From positions 7,970,017-8,034,016 of the forward strand of contig NC_053414.1 in NCBI RefSeq assembly GCF_016859285.1: a stretch of DNA of 64,000 bases, written 5' to 3'. The DNA comes from Xiphias gladius (taxonomy: Eukaryota; Chordata; Actinopteri; Istiophoriformes; Xiphiidae). Made by a program: the position numbers and the translations under genes. Shown here one piece after another: positions 24,656 to 38,200 of the stretch (positions within the stretch are counted from its first letter, which is position 1; the number at the start of each line of letters is the position of its first letter). The notes beneath the pieces were generated by a model. It saw only the letters and a list, made by a program, of their open reading frames with translations, ran no database searches and had not been told where the DNA came from.

Positions 24656-25439
24656 GTGCATATAACGTCAGTGGGCAGGTCTTGGAACTTCCAAAAACTT
24701 TCGACAAAAATGGAAAGTTTGTTACTTCAAGTCAACAAAGTAGAGGAAGTTGTGTGGATGTGTGCGCAGGACTATCAGAAAACATTCCTCAGCTCCCCGG
24801 GGATCTTTGTCACTCCGTTTCCTGACGCCCATCCGGCGATACCAGGCAAAGTCTTGTTCACAACCGTGCGCTCATTTATTCCTCACCAGTCCCTATACAC
24901 TTTCAACTGCATTATTCTTATTAACTCTGGTTTTTTTTTAAACATACTCTTATGTTCATCCCCCCTCTCAAGGCTACAGAGGGGGAGGACAGAACTCCGT
25001 GTAGGAGAAGAAATATTAAGAGGTTTTTTTTTTTTTTCACCACCAGCGCGAGCGCTCGGAAGAGAACGAAAAGAGCCACGACCAGAACAGAAGGAGGCGT
25101 CCCGTCCGCTGACCTTTTCAGCTTCAAGGGGAATCGTGGGATGCAGTTTGTGGAAGCAAAACAAACTTACAAAACGGTCTGAACCGTGAAATTATGTTAC
25201 CAGGCTACAAAGAACAAGCTCTGCGGACATCAGCGACCAAACATCCTCAGTGGTGAAATATAACTAAGTACATTTGCTTAAGTACAAATCTGATGTATTT
25301 GCACGTTGAGTCTTTTCTTTTCATGCCACTATATGTTTCTACATTTATCTAACAGCTTCACTTACTGCACACATTAAGACTTTTGCATATAAAACATAGG
25401 GAGAGGTTATAAATTTTTTATAAATTAAACATTATACAC

Positions 25440-25740
25440 ATGTACAGCTGAAATAATTAGTTGATTTAAGTCATTTTTCCTGCAAAGATACCAAACATTT
25501 CGTGGTTCCAGCTTCTGAGGTGTGAGGATTCGCTGCTTTTCCTTTTAATTATTTGAATATTTTTAATTCATCTGTGATCATTTTGAAGTTTGGGCAGTTG
25601 GTTTCGACAAAACAAGCTTTGTGAAGGTGTCACTTTGGCCTCTGGTGACGACACCGCTCACAGTTTTCTGAACTTTTACAAACCCAACAGTCAACTGATT
25701 AGTAGAGAAAATAAATCATTAAAATAATCATCAGATGCAG
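25440..25740 (+). repeat. ATTAATCG-type interspersed repeat, copy
   Basis: Carries the family landmarks: a TTAGTTGATT-like end, GTTTCGACAAAACAAGC, a CACTTTGGCCTCTGG block and a closing GATTAGTAGAGAAAATAA. Diverged from copies further right. Family class unknown. Confidence 0.6.
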
Positions 25741-26221
25741 TCCTAGAAAAAAAAAAAAATATTTAAAGTTAGCTCCACCTCAACCAACTACAACAGTAAA
25801 ATGTTGCTTACACATTTATGCATTTCTCTGCATTGAGTACTTCTACTTTTGATACTGGAAGTACATTTTCCTGATCATTCATACATACTTCAGCTTAAGT
25901 AAGATTTTCAATGCAGGACTTTTACTTGTAACAGCCTGTTTTTTTTTACATAACTAATGGATCTGAATCCATTTTACATGTGAGGCAGATTGCCTTATAA
26001 AAGTGGACTCGTGCTACACAGATTCTGTGGCCAAATTGGCCGTACTGCCTTAATAGTTTCCGTATTTTTAAAAACCCATCCATGACACAATTGTTATTGG
26101 GGTTTCTGTGTATTTAACAGCCTTCTGCCTCCAACCCGAATACAATGAAGTTGAATGGTGTTACGTTTTTGGTTCTACAGATACGCCAGAGGCTCTGTGA
26201 GGCTGCACCCCGGCGGGGCGG

Positions 26222-26345
26222 TGCTATGAATTAAATGCTAACATCAGTCTGCTCACGATGATAATATGCTCACATTTACGGTGTATTAAACTAAGATGCT
26301 CACCATCTTAGCTTAGCGTGTTAGCATGCTAATATTTGCTAATTA
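26222..26345 (+). repeat. Fragment of an interspersed repeat (GTTAGCATGCTAA type)
   Basis: Contains TTAGCTTAGCGTGTTAGCAT and GCTAATTAGC. Similar TTAGCATGTTATCATTAGC sequence ends the repeat at 47400-47945, so these are probably pieces of one family. Confidence 0.45.
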
Positions 26346-26942
26346 GCTCTCAAATAAAGCAAAGTAAAATAAAATAAAATACAAATACATTACATGCATT
26401 ATTATGCATTCTGATACTTGTAAAAGAAAAAAATCAGATTGAACTTACAGTAGATGCGTTCTCTTCAGTTGTTACTTCAGATGTGCCTTCGACAAATAAA
26501 AATGGAAACCTGAATAAAGAATCATAACAAAGACGGAGGCTTCCACACAGAGCATGAGGGGACGGTTTGACTTTAAACCACAAGCGGCGCTTGGGCATCA
26601 GTGGAAATGCTCAACCTTGGCAGAGATCATATTTGGCAGAATGGCCTCTTCCGTATTCTTCCAGTAAAAACCCGCGGCCGAATTCGGCAAATTACACCCC
26701 GTGAGGAAATTCACTTTGCTCCTCCTGAGTCTGAAGTTCAGTAAATGGCCAGAGACTCCTCTCCGGCGCTCTGGCATTAGTTTTCAAGGGGAGACTAAGC
26801 AGTTAACCCTGATACCCTGAGCACTGGGGCAATACATTCAGGTTGTTCTTGTCACCGCTATTTGCCACAAATTTTTACTACTAAAACGCACCCACTTTGC
26901 TGGAACACAAATTTAAGTCAAGAATTTCGTGTGATGCATTTT

Positions 26943-26948
26943 TATTTA
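26943..26948 (-). terminator. Candidate gtf3c1 polyadenylation signal
   Basis: AATAAA on the minus strand, 288 bp beyond the gtf3c1 stop codon. Position fits a short 3' UTR; no transcript evidence. Confidence 0.4.
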
Positions 26949-27235
26949 TAGTTTTAAGTTGGAGTACAAAAACCGAACACAAAAAACTAAAATTAATTTT
27001 AGAGCACAAAGAAAAAAATCACAAAGAAATCAGTGTTCTGTAAAACCAGAATTGATGGAACCAAGCTTTTTGTAAAAATCACATTATTTAGGTATCACAA
27101 CAGTCTGACTGTTGCTACAACTTTTTACTCAGCTCCTCGAGGCTTAAACTTCAAAAGCCTTTCTGTGTGTCCAACCTGGTGACAGGTCAAGGCAGGTAAG
27201 GCCAAGTGCCGGTCATGTGAGGTCGAAGAACACTC

Positions 27236-30200
27236 TCACGGTATACAGTAGTTCCAGTGACGTTCGTTGGGTAACACCTGGCTGAGCCGCAGGCAGCAGC
27301 TGATGGTGGGCTCATAAAACACTGCGCCGGGTTCCTCGATCTTCACCTCTGTCTCACTTCTTGTCTGGTGCACGGAGCGGGTGAACAGCGAGGGCTTCGG
27401 ACCTTTGACCAGAGTTTTTTTGGTCACGCAGCCCATGTCTATAAGTGCCTACAGAGCGGAAAGGAATGGTAATAACGTTAGGCATCAATAAGGCAGCCTG
27501 TTTTTTAGTATTCAGTGTACTGTGTATTGTATACAAATGATTTAATGTGTAAGTATGGATTATTTAAATAACTAAACTAACCAAATGAGAATTCCCACAT
27601 TACATCAAAGCAACATGAAATAAAGACACATTCGCAAACGAAGGGCTTTTTATAGTGGAACAAAATACAGAGGCCAAAGGAAGAAACACCAGGAAACAAT
27701 TCAATATTTGACCTTCATTGTTGAATCATTAATAAACCTGTTTTCAACGGTGTTAAGTTTGATTTCAAGGTCCTAGATGACCGTCATAGTGATCAGTTAT
27801 GAACGACGGCAAAGGCACAGAAACATTGGGAGAAGAGAGAAGAAGTTATCCTCACACCACGTTTGTGAAAACACAGTCGGGAGAGCCTGGCAACATAACA
27901 CGATGAATCCATTTCCAGCAACTCCAGTACAACATGGCATTTAATGATGCTTTCTATTGTGCCGTACCCCTGATAGACGTTAACCTGTTGTCAACCAAAC
28001 TCTACATTTGCTGATGCTTTTTCCACACTAAACGCCTGCTCATAAGAGAGGGAAGGATGAAATACTTCTGGAGTCAAAATTCGGGTGGAAATGTTGAGTT
28101 TCATTCATGGTAGATTGACATTGTTGGGGAGAAGGAATAGTGGAACACCTGCCATGACTCTTGCTGAATTTGTCAAAACAACAGGTAAACACAGAGGATG
28201 TTTGGAGTTTGCATTAACTGGGGAGCAGGGAATATTAGAAATTCCCAAAGTCCCATAGTCCCAAGACCTGGTTTTTCTCTACCACTGCGGCCACTACTTG
28301 TGAATTTCTCTTAATTAGACATAGCGAGAAAATGAGGGACAAAGCAAGAAAAGGGGAATATTTATTTTAATGTACTGAATATTCTATATATTGTGAGCCT
28401 ATGTATGTGATAACATTTCTGTTTACCTGCACGAGGTCCAGCACCGCCATTGGCTGCAGCACATCTTTGTAATGTTCTACAAGCGTCTGCTGTGTGAGTC
28501 CGGGTCGGGACATGATGTGGTAAAGAATGGCCTCCAGCATGCCCTTGCACACCTGCCGGTTCAGCTTGCCGTCCACCATGCGCCACGGCCGGCTGATGAA
28601 ACTCACATTTTCGCTGCGCGGGTTCGAGGTTGACGATGGACACAGGGAGAAGAAGGTTACACACAGGAAGGGAAATGCACAGTTAACTGCGATGAGGTAA
28701 TAAGAATCAATCCCTCTGTACGGTCTGTACTTACTCAGCCTCAGCTAATCCTGTCAGGGGAGAGAATGCCTCTTCAACTCTTTCATCGTATGTAATGTCC
28801 TTTCTGACTCTGCGCTCTCTCTTTTCTTCCCGTCTCTCCTCAGTTTCCACCTTCTCCTGTCCAGCCTCCTCCTCTCCTTCCTCTTCACGCCTGGTCTGCT
28901 TTTCTCCCCCCTCTTCTTTCGAGTTCGACTGTTTGTCTCCACTTGCCTCCTCTGCATCCTCTTTCTGCATTTTTGTCTCTGCTTCCTCTGCGTCCGGTCT
29001 GTCTTCGCTCTCTTGTCCATCCACAGCAGTTTTTTTGGCCGGTGGTTCCTGTGTCTCCTGTTGGGCCTCTCGCCTGCATCTCTTGCGCATGAAGGGGATG
29101 TTGTGCTGATTCTCCAAAAATGGGAGTCGGTCAGACGTGAAGCGTGACTGGGACCACTGCTTGGAGTTCACAGTCAGCAGCCACGGCTCGGCATGCTGCG
29201 TGAGCACCCAACGGACGCCAAAGCCCCCGACTCTCAACACCTGGCCTTCTTCTTGTAACTCCTGGAGCAGAACGGAAAAACATCAAATCAGGCAACCACG
29301 CAGAGAAAGAAGAAACAAGGAAACTGACTGCTTGCCACAGCCCTCCCCCGAACACCAACTGTCCAATCATATATAGTAACTGAAACTAGGAAGAGCAGGT
29401 GTGTAAAGCTTTGGATTTCTCAACATGGTGGTGCAGTGTGCACAGGGCTTTGTTAAGAACAATACTCTGCATTCAAAGCGTTTGAAGGGCGGCATATTTT
29501 TTATTTATTTTTTTAAGTCTTTCCAAAACCAAAACGCAAAAGGCAAGCTAGAGCTACCCCAGGAGCCAAGGATATTTTAATTAACCAACTACATTAGTTT
29601 GTGAGGTTACAGGCTACGTCACAAAAAGGACAACCTGTGTCCCAAATAAGGACAGAGACATTCACAGGGTGGCAGCTGCCACTATGTTTACCAGAGCAAT
29701 CTTTCACATCTTCAGTAAAAGCTTCAGTGGACGTTTAAGTCACATGGCTCGAATTTTCTAAGGTTGCCGGGTCTTAGTGAACATTCAATCGAGAACAATG
29801 AAAGAAATAAACAAACAACAGCTGTGCTCGTGTTTACCCTCATGTACTGCTGCAGGCTCCTGGTGCGTCCGGGCTGTGGCTCCTCCCGGTGTGTGTGAGC
29901 CTGGTAGAGGTTGTGCACATCCAAGCCCTTCTCGCCAGCTTCATCCAAGCTCCTCCTGAGCTGAGCACACGCCTCTATGTCCTGAGGAGTGTATCCTCTT
30001 TGCTGGATCAAACGCCTGTCACACTCCCGCCTGTCACTCCAGGTGGAGGAACAGATGGAGTAGGTGAGGATGGAGGGCAGCAGGGATGGACCACATTTAT
30101 TGAAGTCCAGTGGTGGAGATTCTATAAATGAAGAAAAAAAAAAAAAGGAATTATTTTTTTGCAGGTCAAACATCTGTTTGTACGTCTTTTGAGTGTGTTG

Positions 30201-32243
30201 ATACTTACTCTCCGTACTGAACATGTGGTGAGCAGGTGTGTTGCGCAGCTGCAACTTCATAACACAGGACTCCACCACAATGTTATCACTGGTGTTGAGG
30301 TTACGTAGTTTGACTAGAAACAAAACAAAACAATTTTACAAATCTCTGAATGGGACTGCAAATAACTTTTCACTGCAGATTAATTTTTCTCTTAATTTTC
30401 TCATATAATCAATTAATCATCCGACCACTTTTTAATTATTTATCAATTGTCAAAATTGTAGCTGATTAGTTTTTGATAAATCAATAAATTGATTAATTGA
30501 CTATTTTTCCAAGCTCCAAATCTAAAAACACAAAAGAGCACATAAATCAAGGACTCCTTTTTTACTTTTCTGTCTACATTTGTATCCAAGTCAAAATTAT
30601 GTTTGGGTGTTTTGGGATTTGTCCCTGTCAATACGATATAAATGTATATACTGGCTTGTTTTTATACATTATCGTCTTTTGACATAAATGAAAAGTTTCA
30701 TGAGACACTTTAAGAAATAGGGATTCTCTCGTTTAATTATGTGTTTAAATTTGTTTAACCATTTCATTGGCTATGGTAATTGTGAGAGAATGAAAAACTG
30801 AACCATTACATTACAGTGTTACACAGAACGTCATTGATGTTAAATTACTTTTTTCACTCCTCAATTAACCCAGTTGCTGAAAACCAAACTTTACTTTCTG
30901 CCATCCGACGGGTACGACCATCTATCTATCTAAGTGAAAAGTAAAAAACTCTACCGATGCCAGGACAGCAGTATCCTCGCATCATCAGGTAGTTGGTGTG
31001 TGAGGCTTGATGTGCCTTCACCTCCAGCTTCTTTCTCCCCTCACACTCCTCACCGTCGTAATCATCATCCTCCTCTTCCTCCAGTGCTGCCATGCTGGAA
31101 AGCCCCAATTCATCTCAGATTAGATTTTCAAAGAAGTCTGAACAGATTAGGGTTGTGATTATATTTTTTAGAATGACAATTATTTTCTCAATTAATCTAT
31201 TTAAGAAAATAGAGAAACACACCAATAATCAATTCATTGTCACAGAAGACAGAAAACTCGCAAGCATTCACATCTGAGAAGCTGTAACCTGGAACTCCGG
31301 CATTTTTGCTCAATCAATGACTTCACAGTTAATCAACTGATTAATTTTCTGGCAAACAACCTGTCGATTAACTTACAATAGTTCCAGCTCTAATATGGTG
31401 CACACAACATGCACCACTGATTTCACTACAAAGAGTGCAAGAAAAAGTATATTTTTATATAGGGGGAGTTTATAAAAAACAACAAAAAAAAACCCCACAC
31501 AATAAGAAATTGAGTATTTCCTTAGAGAATCATTAGTTATTGTCATATTTTAAAATAGTAATGATATGGTCATGTCATGAAGAAAGAATCAATAATACAA
31601 ATAATCTCACCTCTTGACTACATCGTTGTCCACCAGGTTGCTGTCCACCACCACCATCTGTTTTGGTATCGACATGTACACACTCAGCAGTCCCAGAGAC
31701 ATCAGGCTGAGAGAGACCACACAGGCTCCACCTGGAGATTCCAGAGAGAACTGCAGCATGTCCGACACATCCGGGGGGTCCTCTGAAACTCGAGGCGCTG
31801 CGTCTGAGGATGCAGCCCCTCCTGCTGGCTCCTCTTTGGCTGGATCTTCACCGGAGCCAGCTGTGAGGCAATCTTCTGTGCTCTTCTGCTCATCTGTTTG
31901 GTTCATCACGTCACTGTTCACGTCTACCTCCATTAACTTCTCTTCTCCTTCCGCTTGACTTTGGTCGTTCTCCCCTTTCTCTGTTGACTCAGCGTTTGCC
32001 TCCTCCGGTTGTGCCTCTTGTTCGCTCGCTGGTCTGCCACCAGCCTTTCCTCCGCTTTGTTTTTCTCTTCTTTTTGACCCTGTTTGTTTCTCCAACACTT
32101 CCTCCCCGTTCTCGGACCTGTTTTCGGTTTCATGGTGAAACACAGTAACGGGTCTGTCGTCTCTTGTCCCGTTGTTAATTAGACTCTTTAAGAAGCGGAA
32201 GGAATCCGTGCACAGCGAGTGAGGAAAACGCCACGAAAAACAC
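27236..32243 (-). CDS. gtf3c1: gtf3c1 exons 34-40 (C-terminal part)
   Basis: Exons: 31611-32243, 30955-31094, 30209-30313, 29838-30121, 28735-29261, 28427-28613, 27236-27448. Exon 34 is 633 nt. It begins [18 protein letters not shown] as in human but then carries a Glu/Lys/Ser-rich insertion of roughly 95 residues before rejoining the family at [20 protein letters not shown]. Exon 38 ends in a Glu/Arg/Lys-rich charged stretch. Exon 39 has the conserved [20 protein letters not shown] and [15 protein letters not shown]. Exon 40 ends the protein. Confidence 0.94.
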
Positions 32244-35200
32244 CTGCATGGGAAAGAGTGGGAGAGAAGAAGAGCTCTTCTATAAACAGTAGTTCATCAG
32301 AAATTGATTCTACACTCAGTTTATTAGGCCCACCTAGCAAATGCAGTCTAATACAACAATCCAGCAATAAGTCCTCCGCTCATGCAGGTTGTAATGTTCA
32401 GTTTTTGCTTAAACTGTTTTAGAGAGGGGCTGATTCACCTGTATGATCATTATATATTGATGAGTGTTTCTATTATTTTTTCCGCCCCATTTATATGAGC
32501 GAGGGTAAGGTAAATAACGGAATCACCTCTCTTAGGCTGCATTAGTTTTAACTGGGTGTTCCTAATAAAGTAAAAACTGAGTGTATGATCAATTCCTATC
32601 AATAAACCGCAGATGAGAAGCCAACGCTGGCGCAACACATCAAATGGCAACATTTATCTTAAACAATGCAAACAGTCCCTTAGGAATAAATCAAATAAAA
32701 TGATAAATAATAGTACAGAAGCGTTTCTGCAAGCTTCAGCGAATTACGTAATCTAAGTATTCACAGTATCTTTCCTCGGGTACCTGTAGTAGGACTGGGA
32801 CAGCTGGTAGGACATGGGCAGGATGGGCAGCGCTCGGTTCTTCTTCGGCCCAAACGGCTGATTGACACGACGGCGGTTGACCAGACCCCTCTTCCGGCAT
32901 CGTATGAACACTTGGCAGAGAAGCTCCTGGTTGTACTTACTGTACATGTGGAAGGTCTGACAGGGAAGACAGAATAATTAGAAGTTTGTGTGTGCTTTGT
33001 TTTTGTGGGTGTCCAACGGCAAAAGGAGAGGAGAGATGAAAAGGGGACCAATGGACAATGTGGACACCTTTAAAGAGCAGCTCGAACCCACCTATTTAGA
33101 TTTGCTTTTGTGTGCTTTTAAAATTAATTTCTATGAACACCTATTTTTATTTTATGGTTTTTTATGGTGGTCTGTTGCCGTATTTTTCATTGTGGAGCAC
33201 TTTGTGACATTCTCGACTTGAAAGGAGCCATAATCAATAAACGTGCTTCCAAGGGAGACTTTGTGAACAGAGCAATGGAATTAAAGCTACCTGAAAGGAT
33301 CTGGACGACTTCATCTGACTGTTGGTCATGGCCAGAGTGCTCTGGATCAAGTTATGTAACACTATGGCGTGAATGTCGTCTGTGCTGCAGTGGACACACA
33401 CACATACACAAACAATTAGCTGCTACCATGAAAATCCAAATTCATTCCACGGAAATAAAACTAAAAATCAAACTGAATCATTACCAGTTGAGAGCATCTT
33501 TGTCGGACACCCGCTTTCCATTGTCTATTGTGGAAACCTTAAACCTGTAACACACACATGCAGAGCACCATTACATTACACGCTCGGCTACTTAAGTCAG
33601 CACATAAAAACCTCCTCCTGCCCCCCTTCTTCTTACCGTGAGAAGAGATGCTGCTTGGTGTCAGGCATGACCATATCATGAGCGCTCATGACAGAGCTGA
33701 ACTTCTGTCTGAGAAGCCGGGCATACTCCGAGAAAGCTTCGGCGCAATCCTAAAAACAACACAACACAGAAATATTCAGCCGTGAAGTCAGAAAGTCAAC
33801 TTTGGGACAAAAATGAACAATAAATAAATCAAAATTTAAAAAATAAATGAGTAAATAAAAAAGATCAACAACAAAAAACACCTGTGGTTTATCAGGATCA
33901 CCGGGTTTCTTCTCCTCCAACAGTTTCAACAGAGTTTTGTCCTGGTACACCTCAGCCAGACAGATCCTGCAACACATAGTTTGGATGAGTGAAACTTCAC
34001 GAGCGTTTGTGTTCTAAAATGTGTCTGTATCTGTAATCCGTGCCTACCTGTAGTTCAGGAGCGTCTGAGGATTCTTGAGGATGTATCGTGAGCGACGTCC
34101 GACAGCAACAGATGTTTTATCCATCGATATCTCAAACTCTGCGTGGAGCAGGTCTCTCACCACGCAGTAAGGTACGAATGGCCTTTTTAACTGCGACAAA
34201 TCAACAAAATACTGTATGTTTCCTTTCCAACAGGCACATAAAGGACAAATGCACGACTGTAAAAGTACTTGACTTAAAAACAGGTTAAACAGTAACACAA
34301 AAAACCTACCTAATTATCAAAGATGAGGCAGGAAATTTATTGTAATTTTTTATTCATCAAAATGTTTTTTTAATCTAATCTACAACACATATTTAATAAT
34401 ATAAATGATCAGGTCATAATTTTTAAACTATGTTTTTCTGAGCATTTTCTCTCTATTAGATAGTGTGCAGTATATAGCAGATATAAAAAGGTTATGAAAA
34501 TAACCTTTGTGCAACATTGTAATTGTAATACTATAATTTCCATTTTTCACATTTAAACAAACAAAAAGTTAATGGATCTAATTCATTCAACCATTTATAG
34601 CAAAGTTCTAATGATAAATCTGATCAATCTGAACTAAATACAGGTAGGTAGCTACTTATTGTGACATGTACACAATTTTCTCTTCAAGGAGACCAGTAAA
34701 CCTGACGGTTTCTATAGCAAATGGTAATGTATCTGATTCTTACATACTGCACGGATCTTTGACTTAAAAAACAAACAAACATAAATGAATCATACAAAAT
34801 AAAACCTCACTAATCCAAGGATGTCCATGCAATGCAATGTATTCACGTCTGTTTTAAGCTACACTACTTCATGTATTTGTGTGTGTGTGTGTGTGTGTGT
34901 GCGTACCTTGCTGTTGAGCAGGTGTGAGGCCACAGAGCAGAGCATCATCAGTGAGTCTTCCTGTACAGACCAGTAGACTCGTTGCCTGGTCATCATTTTC
35001 AAAGCTCGGTGGTCCGCCTCGTCATGGGCTGGGGTGCGTTTCTTCGGCTCTTTAAGGCAAACAACAAACACGCACACAGTCCGTCAGCTCTCCATTTTTA
35101 GTCCAGCTGACACATGCATTTATTTTTTTATGCGTAGCCGTCCCGCACCTTTCTTCTTCTTGCGTGGGACCTTGACAACCTCCTTTTTGCTTCTCTTCCT

Positions 35201-38200
35201 CTTCTGTCTCTTTCCACCGACCACCTGCTGGTTTCTGGTGGCAGGCTCTATACCCACCTGGTCAGTAAGACACCAGAACAAAAAAAACATTGTTTGAAAC
35301 GTGTGTTCTTTGTTCTCAGCTGCAGCGTTAAACAAAACCAGTTAACACAAACATCTAAGCTTAAACTTCATTAAAGAATAAGTTAAAGTGCATCACTCTC
35401 CACTGACACTGACACTATCTTGAGACGGGGCATGTGAGGAAATTCTTATAACGTTCCGTGCAATCAACTGTCACTCATATCTGAGTGACACTGATAATAA
35501 CAGACTGATATTGGAAATGGTGATCGAAAACAAGTGTGTGAAGTGTTTTGAAAGATACATCTTCAGTGGGAAAAGCTCCACTAACGTTATAATTGTCATT
35601 TTTAAAATCGATTATCGTACTATTAATTAACAAAAAACATACTAGCTGGAGCCTACAGAGCAGCAGTCAAAGCAGTTTCTTGCTGACAAAACTGTATTTT
35701 GCAAGTAGGTGTTTCGGGTGTGTACTTTTGATATACACTGCTCAAAAAAATTGAAGGAACACTTTGAAAACACATCAGATCTCAATGGGAAAACAAATCA
35801 TGCTGGATATCTATACTGATACGGACTGGGTAATGTGTTAGGAACGAAAGGATGCCACATCGTTTGGTGGAAATGAAAATGATCAACCTACAGAGGGGCT
35901 GAATTCAAAGACACCCCGAAAATCAAAGTGAAAAAATGATGCGGCAGGCCAGCCCATTTTGCTGAAATTCCGTTGCAGCAACTCAAAATGGTACTCAGTA
36001 CTGTGTATTGCCCCCACGTGCTTGTATGCATGCCTGAGAAAGTTGGGGCATGCTCCTAATGAGACGACGGATGGTGTCCTGGGGTATCTCCTCCCAGATC
36101 TGGACCAGGGCACCACTGAGCTCCTGGACAGTTTGAGGTGCAACCTGGCCATGTCGGATGGATGGAAACACAATGTCCCAGAGGTTTTCTATTGGATTTA
36201 GGTCAGGCGAGCGTGGGGGCCAGTCAATGGTATCAATTCCTTCATTCTCCAGGAACTGCTTGCATACTTTCGCCACATGAGGCCGGGCATTGTCGTGCAC
36301 CAGGAGGAACCCAGGACCCACTGCACCAGCGCAGGGTCTGACAATGGGTCCAAGGACTTCATCCCGATACCTAATGGCAGTCAGGGTGCCGTTGTCTAGC
36401 CTGTAGAGGTCTGTGCGTCCCTCCATGGATATGCCTAACCCAGACCATCACTGACCCACCACCAAACGGCTGAACGGTGTTACAGGCAGCATAACGTTGT
36501 CCACGGCTTCTCCAGACCCTTTCACGTCTGTCACACGTGCTCAGGGTGAACCTGCTCTCATCTGTGAAAAGCACAGGGCGCCAGTGGTGGACCTTCCAAT
36601 TCTGGTGTTCTATGGCAAATTCCAATCGAGCTCCACGGTGCCGGGCAGTGAGCACAGGGCCCACTAGAGGACGTCGGACCCTCAGACCGACCTCACGAAG
36701 TCTGTTTCTGATTGTTTGGTTAAGGACGTTCACACCAGTGGGCTGCTGGAGGTCATTTTGTAGGGCTCGGACCGTGCTCATCCTGTTCCTCCTTGCACAA
36801 AGGAGCAGATACCTGGTCCTGCTGATGGGTTAAAGACCTTCTACGGCCCCGTCTCCCCTAGAGTAAGTGCCTGTCTCCTGGAATCTCCTCCATGCTCTTG
36901 AGACTGTGCTGGGAGACGCAGCAAACCTTCTGGCAATGGCATGTATTGATGTGCCATGGTTGGACTGCCTGTGCAACCTTTGTAGGGTCCAGGTATCACC
37001 TCATGCTACCAGTAGTGACACTGACCCTAGCCAATCGCAAAACTAGTGAAAAACAGTCAGAAAAGATGAGGAGGGAAAAAATGTCAGTGGCCTCCACCTG
37101 GAAAACCATGTTTGGGGATCGTCTCATTGTTGCCCCATTAACAGCAAAGCAGCTGAAACTGATTAAAAACCCCCTCTGCTACTTAACTGACCAGATCAAT
37201 ATCCCAGAAGTTTAATTGACCAGATGCAATACTCTGATTAAAAAGTGTTCCTTTAATTGTTTTGGTCAGTGTATTGAGGAAACGGATACTAAAAATACAA
37301 ACATTTAAAACAAACACTCAGTTGCAAGTTTATGAGATATACTTAGCTAAAACTAAAGGCAGGGGTTTCTCATATTTAGTCCACCCCATTTATATCAACG
37401 ACGGTAGGCTAAATTAACAGAAACATCTCACATCACAGTTCAACAGCAGCACACACTACCTCCACCAAAGTGATCAGTTGATACAGTTGAATCCACGCCT
37501 CTCTAAATCGGTTTCAGCACAAACTGAACATTATAACCACCATCAAGGGAGGATTTATTGCAGGACTGCTGTATCAGACTGCATTAGTCTTAGCTGGATG
37601 TACCTAATAAACTGAGTGTATGTAAAGATAATAAAACAGTAATAAAAATGAAAATGATAGAACTTATACCTCGACATTTTCTGCCATCAGTGGTCGCTTG
37701 GTGGTCACATAACGAGGTGTCGTAGTTCCTCCTGTTACACAGAGACGTATAAAAACTGTATTACTGATGAACAGGAGCACAGTGACAGTGTTTTGAAGGA
37801 AATCAGGGAGGCTCTAAAAGCTCCTCACAAGAGTGTGCCTCAACACAAGAGATGAAAAAAACCTCAAGACTCTCGACATATTATTACACTCATATCCATT
37901 CACCCGTTATAGGGATTGTTAAGGCTGGATTAAAACAAGAAGTCAACTTGTCACACAAGGCTATGAAAGCTTTGTTATGATTGGACACAGAAAGTGGTTT
38001 GAGGGAGAAATTCAACATGTTCAAAGCAACTCACCGGCATTGAGAGCAATCCTGAGAGCGTTTTTACACAGCAAGCTCTTCAGTCGGATTTTGTTTTCCT
38101 TCGATTCCAAACCACTTGGGTTCTTGAAAAATAAATAAATAAATAAATAACACAAAACAAAACAAATAAAACAAGCAAAATGCCAAAACAACAACAGGCC

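Noticed and set aside
28754..29020. Alternative basic open frames over gtf3c1 exon 38
   Set aside because: Shadow frames of the charged coding exon; only the frame aligned with GTF3C1 joins the neighbouring exons in phase.
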